DNA from: Mycobacterium sp. | GTDB taxonomy: Bacteria; Actinomycetota; Actinomycetes; Mycobacteriales; Mycobacteriaceae | Length of the DNA: 12,467 nt | Assembly (NCBI GenBank): GCA_029256565.1 | Contig: JAQSXQ010000166.1 | Span: forward strand, 1-12,467 | Direction: 5' to 3' | Part shown: positions 1-5,903 of the stretch, in pieces | Layout: every line of letters starts with the position of its first letter | How positions within the stretch are numbered: the stretch's first letter is position 1 | Program-made: the position numbers and the translations under genes | Notes under the pieces: model-generated | Databases searched by the model: none | What the model was told of the DNA's origin: nothing | Seen by the model: the letters and a program-made list of their open reading frames with translations, nothing else

Positions 1-1
1 C

Positions 2-307
2 GACGAGGCGCAATTCCTCGTCGCCGAGGTCCTCACCACGCCGGACCCCACGCCGCTGACCGAACGCCTGAGGTCCGCCGTCGCCACGGCGCCCTACCGC
101 CTGACGGCGAGCATCGGCGTCGTCACCACACCGCTGCACGCGCTCGTCGACGCACCCGCGACCGACGTGATCGACGAACTCGTCACACTGGCCGCCGATC
201 GGGTTTCCGACGCGCGCCTCGCAGGCGGAAATCAGGTCCAAATGACGCAGTGCCCTCCGTTGGCCGTTCTCGCGCCTGCGCTCGACGGCGACGAATTCAC
301 TGCATGA
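2..307 (+). CDS. GGDEF-domain protein, C-terminal fragment
   Basis: The open frame enters from the left edge and ends at TGA 305-307, giving the last 101 residues. The segment ASIGVV followed about 45 residues later by LAADRVSDARLAGGNQV matches the end of a GGDEF (diguanylate cyclase) domain, where SIGV and 'ADRALY.AK..GRN.V' are conserved. GGDEF domains make cyclic di-GMP from two GTP. The first visible residues, DEAQFLVAEV, align with the strand that normally carries GG(D/E)EF. If so, the signature is altered and activity may be lost, but the residues just upstream lie outside the window. The Tyr of the usual ALYxAK helix is also absent. A short tail after the domain ends in DGDEFTA. Two EAL-DICT genes further along suggest a c-di-GMP-related neighbourhood. 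The family call is fairly sure; catalytic competence is unknown. Confidence 0.72.
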   Translation, partial: DEAQFLVAEVLTTPDPTPLTERLRSAVATAPYRLTASIGVVTTPLHALVDAPATDVIDELVTLAADRVSDARLAGGNQVQMTQCPPLAVLAPALDGDEFTA

Positions 308-368
308 GCGACGTTCGACGGGGTATGTCGCGGGCCGAACACGAACCGTCTGCGGGAGCGGAGACCAA

Positions 369-689
369 ATGATGGAACAGTGGGCTCACCGCCCCGCAGC
401 TGCGAGCGAAGCCGCGTCGCGCGGTCGACGCACCCTCGACCGGGCCGAAGGCGTGTTGATCGGCCTGCGGGGATGCAGCAGCGAGGACGCGTTCATGGAA
501 CTGGTCACCGCGGCACGGGACACCGGGCATCGGCTGTCGAGCATCACTTCCGCGTTGGTTGACGTGGCGTCGCATCGCGACGATGCCAGTAGCGCCCACG
601 ACGTGGTGAGAGCACGCTGGGGGCTGCTTCTCGATTCCCGGCTGACCGTCGATGGCGCCGTCGACACCGCCACTCCCAAGCGCAACTGA
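369..689 (+). CDS. small stand-alone ANTAR-like protein (106 aa)
   Basis: From residue about 20 to 70 the protein reads RTLDRAEGVLIGLRGCSSED...AFMELVTAARDTGHRLSSITSALVDVASH. This follows the ANTAR pattern 'SR..IeqAkGilM.r.gcs..eAf..Lr..S...n.kl.dvA..vv'. ANTAR domains are three-helix RNA-binding modules that act as antiterminators, usually attached to a receiver, GAF or PAS sensor. No sensor domain is present here. The rest is a short polar N-terminus and a 30-residue tail without a recognised fold. The start is ATG 369 (a second ATG follows at once), with a purine-rich GGGAGCGGAG stretch 7-16 nt upstream. It lies 61 nt after the GGDEF gene on the same strand. A GGGTAT box at 321-326 could be a -10 element but has no convincing -35 partner. 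The gene is real with good confidence; the ANTAR assignment rests on pattern only. Confidence 0.7.
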   Translation: MMEQWAHRPAAASEAASRGRRTLDRAEGVLIGLRGCSSEDAFMELVTAARDTGHRLSSITSALVDVASHRDDASSAHDVVRARWGLLLDSRLTVDGAVDTATPKRN

Positions 690-714
690 CGGGTCCCGGG
701 CCGTCCCCGCTGGC

Positions 715-739
715 GGTTCGGCGCGCGCAACCCGGGTAC
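715..739 (+). promoter_or_regulatory. SigF-like promoter, GGTTC-N14-GGGTAC
   Basis: GGTTC at 715-719 and GGGTAC at 734-739, with 14 nt between, resemble the mycobacterial SigF consensus (GGTTT, 15-16 nt, GGGTA). The expected transcription start, about 7 nt after the -10 box, is near 746. That is only a few nucleotides before ATG 750, so the mRNA would be nearly leaderless. No Shine-Dalgarno sequence precedes that ATG, which agrees. Confidence 0.5.
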
Positions 740-749
740 GCCGCCATAC

Positions 750-965
750 ATGACCGATCCCGATGACACCCAGGACTACCAAGAGCGGCTGGCAGGCGAG
801 CAAGCCAGCGAGATGCCTCTCGACGAACTGACCGACGACCCCGGTGCCACCGACACCGACGTACCCGGCCGCGGCGAGATCTCCGGCGCCAACGAACCGA
901 GCCCCACCGGAACCGTCGGGCAGAGCGATTTCCCGGTCAACGGCACCGACACCCAGTCGGGCTGA
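750..965 (+). CDS. small acidic, probably disordered protein (71 aa)
   Basis: The product is 71 residues, rich in Asp, Glu, Thr, Gly and Pro, with almost no large hydrophobic stretch and no cysteine. It is probably unstructured, and I do not recognise a family. Start ATG 750 has no Shine-Dalgarno sequence, but a SigF-like promoter ends 11 nt upstream, which would make the message almost leaderless. The stop is 11 nt before the ATG of the ThDP enzyme gene at 977, whose own GAGAGGA ribosome site overlaps this stop region, so the two form an operon. Short acidic proteins of this kind are common in mycobacterial stress operons. It could be a stress-induced small protein of unknown role. Its reality is supported by operon position and composition rather than homology. 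Confidence 0.62.
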   Translation: MTDPDDTQDYQERLAGEQASEMPLDELTDDPGATDTDVPGRGEISGANEPSPTGTVGQSDFPVNGTDTQSG

Positions 966-976
966 GAGGACACCAC

Positions 977-2709
977 ATGGCACAGCTCGTCGCGGACGCC
1001 CTCGTCGCCCGCCTCCAACAATGGGACGTGGCACGGGTCTTCGGCTACGCCGGGGATGGCATCAACACACTCCTCGGCGCTCTCCAGCGTGCTGACGGAC
1101 CGGAGTTCGTCTCCACCCGGCATGAGGAACTGGCCGCCTTCTCGGCGTGCGGCCACGCCAAGTACAGCGGCAAGGTCGGTGTCTGCATGGCGACGCAGGG
1201 ACCGGGCGCCATCCACCTACTCGCCGGACTCTACGACGCCAAGCTCGACCGCAGGCCCGTCGTGGCGATCGTCGGACAGGTGGTGTCCACCGCACTGGGC
1301 AGCGGCTACCTCCAGGAAGTCGACCTGCATTCGCTGTTCAAGGACGTCTGCAGCCAGTACGTCCAGACGGTGTTCGGACCGGAGCAGGCACTGACCGCGC
1401 TCGACAATGCGATGCGCACCGCCATCGCCACCCAGACCCCGACGTGCCTGATCATTCCCCACGACGTGCAGAAGGCCGAGATGCCCGAGGAGGACGAGCA
1501 CGCGCACGGCGTCGTCCCGTCCTCACCGATATCGGCACGGCCGCAGATCATTGCGCCCGAGTCGCAGATCCGCGACGCCGCCGAGGTGCTCAATGCCGGC
1601 AGCAAGATCGCCCTGTTGGTGGGCCGCGGCGCCGCCGGCTGCGCCGACCAGATCGCCGACCTCGTCGAAGCGACCGGGGCCGGGGTCACCACGTCGCTGC
1701 TCGGCAAGCCGCTGCTCGACGAGACACTGCCCTGGCACACCGGCGTGATGGGCCACCTCGGCACCACCGCGAGCGCTCACCTCATGGAGGAGTGCGACAC
1801 GCTGCTCATCATCGGCTCCAACGACCCGTGGACCGAGTTCTATCCCGCCCCCGGCCAGGCGCGGGCTGCGCAGATCGACATCGAACCGCGGGTGCTCGGA
1901 GCCAAGTACGGCATCGAGGTGGCCGTCAGCGGTGATGCGCGGCAAGCGCTCTCGGACCTGTTGCCGCTGCTCGAGCGCAAGACCGACCGCAGCTGGGAAC
2001 AGCAGGTACACGGCTGGACCGAGCAGTGGCACCAGCTCGCCGACCAGCGCTGCAACGAGGAGTCGACGAACGCCAACCCCGAGTTCGTGATCCGCGAGCT
2101 GTCCAAGCACCTGCCGGAGAACGTGCGGGTGGCCATCGACGTGGGGTCGTCCGTGTACTGGTACGCCCGGCACCTCCGCCTACCCCCCGGCGTGCCCGCC
2201 CACGTCTCCGGCTACCTGGCCTCGATGGGATGCGCGCTGCCCTATGGCATCGCGGCCAAGTTGGATGCGCCCGACCGGCCCGTCGTCGCTCTCATCGGCG
2301 ACGGCGCCATGCAGATGGCGGGGCTCTCCGAACTGATCACCATCGCCGACCGTTGGCAAAACACAACCGCGATCTGGCCGAAGTGTCGTGGGAGCAAAGG
2401 GAAATGGAGGGCAGTCCGCGTTTCCCCGCGTCCCAGGAGGTGCCGGCGTTCCCCTACGCGGCCTATGCCGAGATGCTGGGGCTCGAATCCGTGCGGATCA
2501 CCGAGTCTTCGCAGGCAGGTGACGCCTGGCAGCGAGCCTTCGCGGCGGACCGACCGTTCGTCATCGAAGCGATCACCGATCCGGCCGCGCCGCTACTCCC
2601 GCCGTTGATGCCGGACTCCAAGGCCGATGCCATGTACGAGGCGATCGAGCAGGAGGACGACGGTAGCGCGATTCGGGAGCGTGCCGAGGAGCAGCAGGCC
2701 GCCGAGTGA
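977..2709 (+). pseudogene. ThDP-dependent pyruvate oxidase / acetolactate synthase-like enzyme, frameshifted by internal deletion
   Basis: The first 461 codons, starting at ATG 977 after a GAGAGGA ribosome site, encode a pyruvate-oxidase-type ThDP enzyme. They include RHEELAAF with the cofactor-activating Glu near residue 50, TQGPGAIHLLAGLYDAKLD, the central domain, and the ThDP-Mg motif opening GDG at 2297-2305. Homologous sequence then stops at ITIADRWQ (about 2359). It resumes in the -1 frame as HNRDLAEVSWEQREMEG from about 2362 and runs to TGA 2707-2709. In this family GDG and the metal-binding Asn pair are separated by about 30 residues; here only about 18 remain. The lesion is therefore an apparent deletion of about 12 codons minus 2 nt (near 34 nt), not a simple indel. 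Without repair the original frame runs out of homology and stops at 2608. Intact relatives decarboxylate pyruvate, passing electrons to quinone. Likely inactive, unless the lesion is an assembly error. Confidence 0.85.
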
Positions 2710-2734
2710 CGGTCGCAACGGGCCGAGTCTCGTG

Positions 2735-2895
2735 AGTCACGTCAGTCACTGCGCGCGAGGACGTGACGGACTCGTGAATGTCCCACCTGGTGAGCGAAAG
2801 TGCGGCTCGGCTGGCTCGCCGCTCCGGCCAAATCGCTCGCCAGGTGGGACAACCGCAAGTCGCTTGCCGCAGTCCGTCCAGTGACTGATGTGACT
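2735..2895. repeat. 161-bp imperfect inverted repeat (REP/MITE-like) between convergent genes
   Basis: Three pairs of complementary arms nest in order. Outer arms 2735-2751 and 2879-2895 match at 16 of 17 positions. Middle arms GACGGACT (2765-2772) and AGTCCGTC (2871-2878) match fully. Inner arms 2780-2797 and 2833-2850 match at 17 of 18. The 35-nt centre holds a further GCGGC/GCCGC pair (2802-2806, 2818-2822), and the right half contains the hairpin GCAAG-TCG-CTTGC (2855-2867). No coding sequence or T-tract is seen. It fills the 216-nt gap between the ThDP enzyme gene and the DsbA-like gene. It may be a mobile palindromic repeat, a bidirectional transcription end, or both. Confidence 0.8.
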
Positions 2896-2925
2896 GGTGA
2901 GGCCCACGCCCGGGCCGCTGCGTGC

Positions 2926-3615
2926 CTACGCGGGATTCATTGCCGCCGCGCGCTGCAACAGGTCCTCGATCGCCGACGGATCGTCGTGGTCGACGACCGG
3001 GAAGCCCCCTCCCGGGTCGCCCTCCCAGTGCAGTTCTATGCCGGGGTTGTGTACGTCGAACCCGTCGGCGAGGAAGAAGTGCGGGCTGCCCTGCACATCC
3101 TCGGCATGTGCGCGATAGACCCGCATCATCTCGGCGCGCGCGGACCCCTCGTCGAGATCCCGGCGCAAGGCGTCCGCGTCGACGGCATCGCACCCGCGGG
3201 CGACGTCGACGATCTCGTGCAGCAGCGAGATCGGCCTGCTGTCGGTGAAGAACGCGTGCCGCAACGCCATGTCGAGGTCTTCGGCCGCTCGCGTGGATTG
3301 GCGCTTCGCCGCGTGCACGGCCTCATTGGCGAGTAACGAGGTGATCGGCCACGTCGACGCATCACCCGCCCATGGCTTCCAGCCGAATTCCGGTGCCAGT
3401 GTGCCGACGACGGGCAGCTCGGCATCGAGGTACCGCTTCGGAATGGGGAATTCGTTGACGTCCTCCAGCAGGAACAGCTGATGATCGATGCGCACTGCGT
3501 CGGTGAGACCGAGACGCTCACGCGCTCGGTAGAAGCGGTGCAGCGCGATCGTCGACCAGCCACACACCACATCGGTGAAGACGACCACCATCCCCGGACG
3601 CACCGTGATCTCCAT
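2926..3615 (-). CDS. DsbA/FrnE-like thioredoxin-fold protein with CxxS site
   Basis: The 229-residue product has the layout of the DsbA family (FrnE / 2-hydroxychromene-2-carboxylate isomerase branch). An N-terminal beta strand VVVFTDVVCGWS is followed by a helix, a large helical insertion, and then GSPHFFLADGFDVHNPGI, which looks like the cis-Pro loop and the last beta strands. Most oxidoreductases of this branch carry CPWC; here the motif is C18-G-W-S21, so only one active-site thiol remains. There is no signal peptide, so a cytoplasmic role is likely. Substrate is unknown. Start ATG 3615 is chosen because it gives the full first strand; Met9 (3591) is an alternative. A GTTT-N15-GGGCAT element upstream would start transcription only a few bases before 3615. 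The gene is convergent to the broken ThDP enzyme gene. Confidence 0.78.
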   Translation of the reverse strand: MEITVRPGMVVVFTDVVCGWSTIALHRFYRARERLGLTDAVRIDHQLFLLEDVNEFPIPKRYLDAELPVVGTLAPEFGWKPWAGDASTWPITSLLANEAVHAAKRQSTRAAEDLDMALRHAFFTDSRPISLLHEIVDVARGCDAVDADALRRDLDEGSARAEMMRVYRAHAEDVQGSPHFFLADGFDVHNPGIELHWEGDPGGGFPVVDHDDPSAIEDLLQRAAAMNPA

Positions 3616-3624
3616 GGCGACCGC

Positions 3625-3649
3625 ATGCCCTCGCGATCCGGCGTCAAAC
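3625..3649 (-). promoter_or_regulatory. weak SigF-like promoter variant, GTTT-N15-GGGCAT
   Basis: On the minus strand GTTT (3646-3649) is followed after exactly 15 nt by GGGCAT (3625-3630). This differs from the SigF -10 GGGTAT at one base, the normally strong T. Start of transcription would be about 3618, just ahead of the DsbA-like gene. Spacing agrees with the better sites at 3902-3926 and 5309-5333, but the mismatch lowers confidence. Confidence 0.3.
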
Positions 3650-3696
3650 GGGCCGATGAATCCCGAAGGGGATCGACCTCGTCGACGCAGGAGTGC

Positions 3697-3858
3697 TCAC
3701 GACTTGTTGCCCGGCTCGTTGGTGCGACTCTTGAACTCCGAGTGACCGTTGGGGCACTTCGGGATCTCGTGCCCCTCCTTCACCGAGACCTTCTCACCGC
3801 ACTTGGCGCAGTGGAACTCACCCGTCTTGTTCGCCTTCTCGCCGGCCTTCGCGGTCAT
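3697..3858 (-). CDS. small zinc-ribbon protein (53 aa)
   Basis: The product is a basic 53-residue protein with C17-AK-C20 and C35-PNG-H39, a CxxC...CxxxH pattern suited to one structural zinc. The rest is Lys/Glu-rich and ends in RTNEPGNKS. I do not know its function; small zinc ribbons of this sort may bind nucleic acid or protein. Start ATG 3858 begins MTAKAGEKANK. The frame is open further upstream, but the added 22 residues are Arg/Gly/Pro-rich and look like translated non-coding sequence. ATG 3858 has no ribosome site of its own. It overlaps, as ATGA, the stop of a six-codon leader ORF that does have a perfect AGGAGG, so translation is probably coupled. A good SigF-like promoter lies upstream. 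Confidence 0.72.
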   Translation of the reverse strand: MTAKAGEKANKTGEFHCAKCGEKVSVKEGHEIPKCPNGHSEFKSRTNEPGNKS

Positions 3859-3875
3859 CGGACGTCGCCTGCCAT
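3855..3875 (-). CDS. six-codon leader ORF (MAGDVR) upstream of the zinc-ribbon gene
   Basis: A perfect Shine-Dalgarno AGGAGG (3881-3886) sits 5 nt before ATG 3875, which opens a six-codon frame, MAGDVR, ending in TGA (3855-3857). That TGA overlaps the ATG of the zinc-ribbon gene as ATGA. This is the best ribosome site in the area and it serves the mini-ORF, not the zinc-ribbon frame, which is 22 nt from it. It probably delivers ribosomes to the downstream start by termination-reinitiation. An indel in the sequence is an alternative. Confidence 0.45.
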   Translation of the reverse strand: MAGDVR

Positions 3876-3901
3876 GTCTGCCTCCTGTCGAGGGCCGCGA
3901 C

Positions 3902-3926
3902 GTACCCGGGCCGACGACCGCCAAAC
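3902..3926 (-). promoter_or_regulatory. SigF-like promoter, GTTT-N15-GGGTAC, for the zinc-ribbon gene
   Basis: On the minus strand GTTT (3923-3926) and GGGTAC (3902-3907) are 15 nt apart, a close fit to the mycobacterial SigF consensus. Transcription would start near 3895, leaving about 20 nt before the leader ORF ATG at 3875, with AGGAGG in that stretch. The order promoter, AGGAGG, mini-ORF, zinc ribbon is coherent. Confidence 0.6.
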
Positions 3927-3950
3927 GATGCGCCTAGAAACCGCTCTCGC

Positions 3951-5210
3951 TCACCGCATCCGGTCCAGCAGGCTGCGTGCACACGCGGTGACCAGCGCGC
4001 GATCGTGGGTCATGACGAGGTCGAAGCGGCGTTCACGATCCGGCACTCCCTCGGCGCCCGACGAATCCTGCTCGTGGGCCAGCAGTGCGGCGGCCGTGTG
4101 CGGACCGAGCATGACCACCGCCCACTCGTGGCACAGCGGGTCCGACGTCGCCAGCGGCACGTAACGCAGACCCGAGCCCGGGTCGTCGGGCACGTCCTCG
4201 CCGAAGACGGCCACCAACGGCAGCCTGGTCGCGAGTTCCTCGTAGGCGGCGTGGGTAGCCGGCGTGAGATAGCGCCCCCGCTGCAGGGCTGCCATGAGCA
4301 TGGGCGGGTCCGCCGCATGCCACGCCTGGGTCTCGATGTGCCGCGAGAACGCCACCAGCGTGTCCTTGCGGGCCGTGCGGGTGGGGTGCGTCTCGGTGAC
4401 CACCTCGAACGGTGACCGCGACTCCACCTCCACCAGATTGCGCTCGAACGGCATCGGCCACGCCGTTGCCGCATCGTCGATGGCAGCCGCCTGCCCGAAC
4501 TTGAAGCCCTGACCAAGCGTCGCGCCCAGCGCCAGCGCTTGCTCGAGGTGGTCGTCGGTCTCGATGCCCTCGGCCAGGATCACCGCGCCGGTGCGCTCGT
4601 GGTGGGCCAGCACTGCCGACATCGTCCGCGCCTGATCGCGCGACGGGTTCGACTGCACCAGAGCCAGATCGAGTTTGACGATGTCCGGACGGATCACGTC
4701 GAGCAATGCCAGCGAATCCGGATGCGCGCCAACGTCGTCGAGCGCGACGAAGAAGCCGTCGGCGCGAACGTCGGCGAGCTTCCGGAGCAGCGCCCGGGGA
4801 TGCGCCAGCAGACTGCGTTCGGTGAACTCGAAGGTCACCCGAAAGTGGTTCCGCGCCCGCTCCAGCACGGAGAAATCCGTCGGCCCCACGTAGGCGCTGG
4901 TGGGTTCGCAGTTGACCATCAGCAGGGTGCCTACCGGCTGGTCGTCGTGCAATGCGCCGCGCAGGGCCGCCTTGATGCAGGTCTGGTCGAGCCGATCGAG
5001 CCCGCCGTGGTCGGTCGCATGCGCGAACACCCGCTGCGGTCGCGGATCGTCGAGCACCGGCCAGCGGGCCAGCGCCTCGAAGCCGATCACCTGCTCGCCG
5101 GGTAACGCGACGATGGGCTGAAAGGCGGGATCGATGCCGATTCCATCGATCGCGGCATCGAGGCGGCCGACGTCGTCCGACGTCGGCGCACGCGGGTTCA
5201 GTTCGGCCAT
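3951..5210 (-). CDS. EAL-DICT protein 1 (putative c-di-GMP phosphodiesterase or receptor)
   Basis: The 419-residue product has an EAL domain (about residues 15-245) and a DICT domain (about 279-395). EAL hydrolyses cyclic di-GMP to pGpG. Visible landmarks are FQPIVAL (30-36), GFEALARW with E45-A-L, VNCEP with N100, FEFTE with E131, D158-D159, VKLD with K179, AEGIE with E214, and GQGFKFG with Q234. The usual catalytic residues thus appear kept. Loop 6, normally DDFGTGYSSL, reads DDVGAHPDSL, so activity is uncertain. The DICT part contains FSRHIE, PPMLMAALQRGRYLTPAT and HEWAVVMLGPHTAAALLA; it is a probable light or ligand sensor in signalling proteins. Start ATG 5210 follows a GGGGGG ribosome site, exactly as in the paralogue at 8959; an upstream ATG at 5249 is less likely. 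Cytoplasmic, no membrane segment. It is divergent from the SRPBCC gene. Confidence 0.88.
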   Translation of the reverse strand: MAELNPRAPTSDDVGRLDAAIDGIGIDPAFQPIVALPGEQVIGFEALARWPVLDDPRPQRVFAHATDHGGLDRLDQTCIKAALRGALHDDQPVGTLLMVNCEPTSAYVGPTDFSVLERARNHFRVTFEFTERSLLAHPRALLRKLADVRADGFFVALDDVGAHPDSLALLDVIRPDIVKLDLALVQSNPSRDQARTMSAVLAHHERTGAVILAEGIETDDHLEQALALGATLGQGFKFGQAAAIDDAATAWPMPFERNLVEVESRSPFEVVTETHPTRTARKDTLVAFSRHIETQAWHAADPPMLMAALQRGRYLTPATHAAYEELATRLPLVAVFGEDVPDDPGSGLRYVPLATSDPLCHEWAVVMLGPHTAAALLAHEQDSSGAEGVPDRERRFDLVMTHDRALVTACARSLLDRMR

Positions 5211-5308
5211 GCGGACCCCCCTGCCTCGGCCTTCGGCAACACTCCGCATTCACAGCAAACACCAAGGTTCGGTGATTGGCCACCCCTTTCGGCCGGATTG
5301 GGCGCGAC

Positions 5309-5333
5309 GTTTCACGCATCGGCCCTCGGGTAA
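5309..5333 (+). promoter_or_regulatory. SigF-like promoter, GTTT-N15-GGGTAA, for SRPBCC-ADH operon
   Basis: GTTT at 5309-5312 and GGGTAA at 5328-5333 are 15 nt apart, matching the mycobacterial SigF pattern. Transcription would begin near 5340, about 24 nt before ATG 5364, with GAGGAGAA as ribosome site in between. It lies in the 153-nt divergent gap between EAL-DICT 1 and the SRPBCC gene. I saw no matching element for the EAL-DICT 1 side. Confidence 0.62.
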
Positions 5334-5363
5334 GCCGACGTCAATGACATTCGAGGAGAAGCG

Positions 5364-5891
5364 ATGAACGTTGTCGACAACGTCAAAGAGCAGCTGAAGC
5401 ACGTTGCGGAGAAGGTGGCCGAGAGGGTCGCCGACGCCGCCACCACCGAGTCCCGCGTGCAGGCCGTCACCATCGGTCGGCCGCGCCACCAAGTGATGGA
5501 CTTCCTGCGGGACCCCGGCCACCTCTCGCAGATCTTCGGCGACATCGCGGTCGTCGAGGGTGCCGGCGTGGACCGGCTCCGCTTCGAGTTCGCGGGCGAC
5601 GGGTCCGGTGACAAGGCCGGCGAATGGAACTGCGTCGTCTCGTCCGAAGAGGGCGAACGGCTGCGCTTCGTCGACGTCAATCCCGAGTCCGAGATGGGCA
5701 TCGTCCTGGATTTCCGCGACGCACCTCAGCACCGCGGCACCGAGGTGATCGGTCGCATCAACGCGGCCGCCCCCGGTGCGCTCACCGGCCCACTGCTGTT
5801 CAAGGCGCTGTACCGGGCGCGGGCACTGCTCATGACCGGCGAACTGCCCACCATCAAGTACAACCCCAGCGCCCGCCCGTCGGACCGCTGA
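5364..5891 (+). CDS. SRPBCC-fold protein (polyketide cyclase / COQ10-like)
   Basis: The 175-residue product starts with an amphipathic, charged helix (NVVDNVKEQLKHVAEKVAER). This is followed by a START/SRPBCC-type fold from about residue 32: VTIGRPRHQVMDFLRDPGHLSQIFGDI, then alternating beta strands with WNCVVSSEEGERLRFV and GTEVIGRINAAAPGAL, and a long C-terminal helix. This fold binds hydrophobic ligands in a helix-grip cavity; no substrate can be read from sequence. ATG 5364 has the strong ribosome site GAGGAGAA. The stop is 12 nt ahead of the alcohol dehydrogenase ATG, with a second ribosome site GAGAAGGA in the gap, so the two are an operon driven by the SigF-like promoter. The pairing suggests joint work on a small organic molecule or a stress-response role, which is inference. 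Confidence 0.82.
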   Translation: MNVVDNVKEQLKHVAEKVAERVADAATTESRVQAVTIGRPRHQVMDFLRDPGHLSQIFGDIAVVEGAGVDRLRFEFAGDGSGDKAGEWNCVVSSEEGERLRFVDVNPESEMGIVLDFRDAPQHRGTEVIGRINAAAPGALTGPLLFKALYRARALLMTGELPTIKYNPSARPSDR

Positions 5892-5903
5892 GAAGGACAC
5901 GAC

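Noticed and set aside
321..326. GGGTAT as a SigF -10 box for the ANTAR-like gene
   Set aside because: No GTTT-like -35 element lies 14-17 nt upstream; the -10 match alone is too common in this sequence.
297..1034. 245-codon minus-strand open frame at the left end
   Set aside because: It spans several real plus-strand genes and gaps, is Gly/Arg/Val rich and shows no motif; it is an antisense shadow.
2350..2375. Programmed ribosomal frameshift joining the two parts of the ThDP enzyme
   Set aside because: A frameshift alone would not replace the ~12 missing residues of the cofactor motif, and no convincing slippery heptamer with a downstream structure is seen. A deletion explains both facts.
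3697..3924. 75-residue version of the zinc-ribbon protein
   Set aside because: The extra 22 N-terminal residues are Arg/Gly/Pro-rich, overlap the promoter and AGGAGG site, and would require a start upstream of the predicted transcription start.
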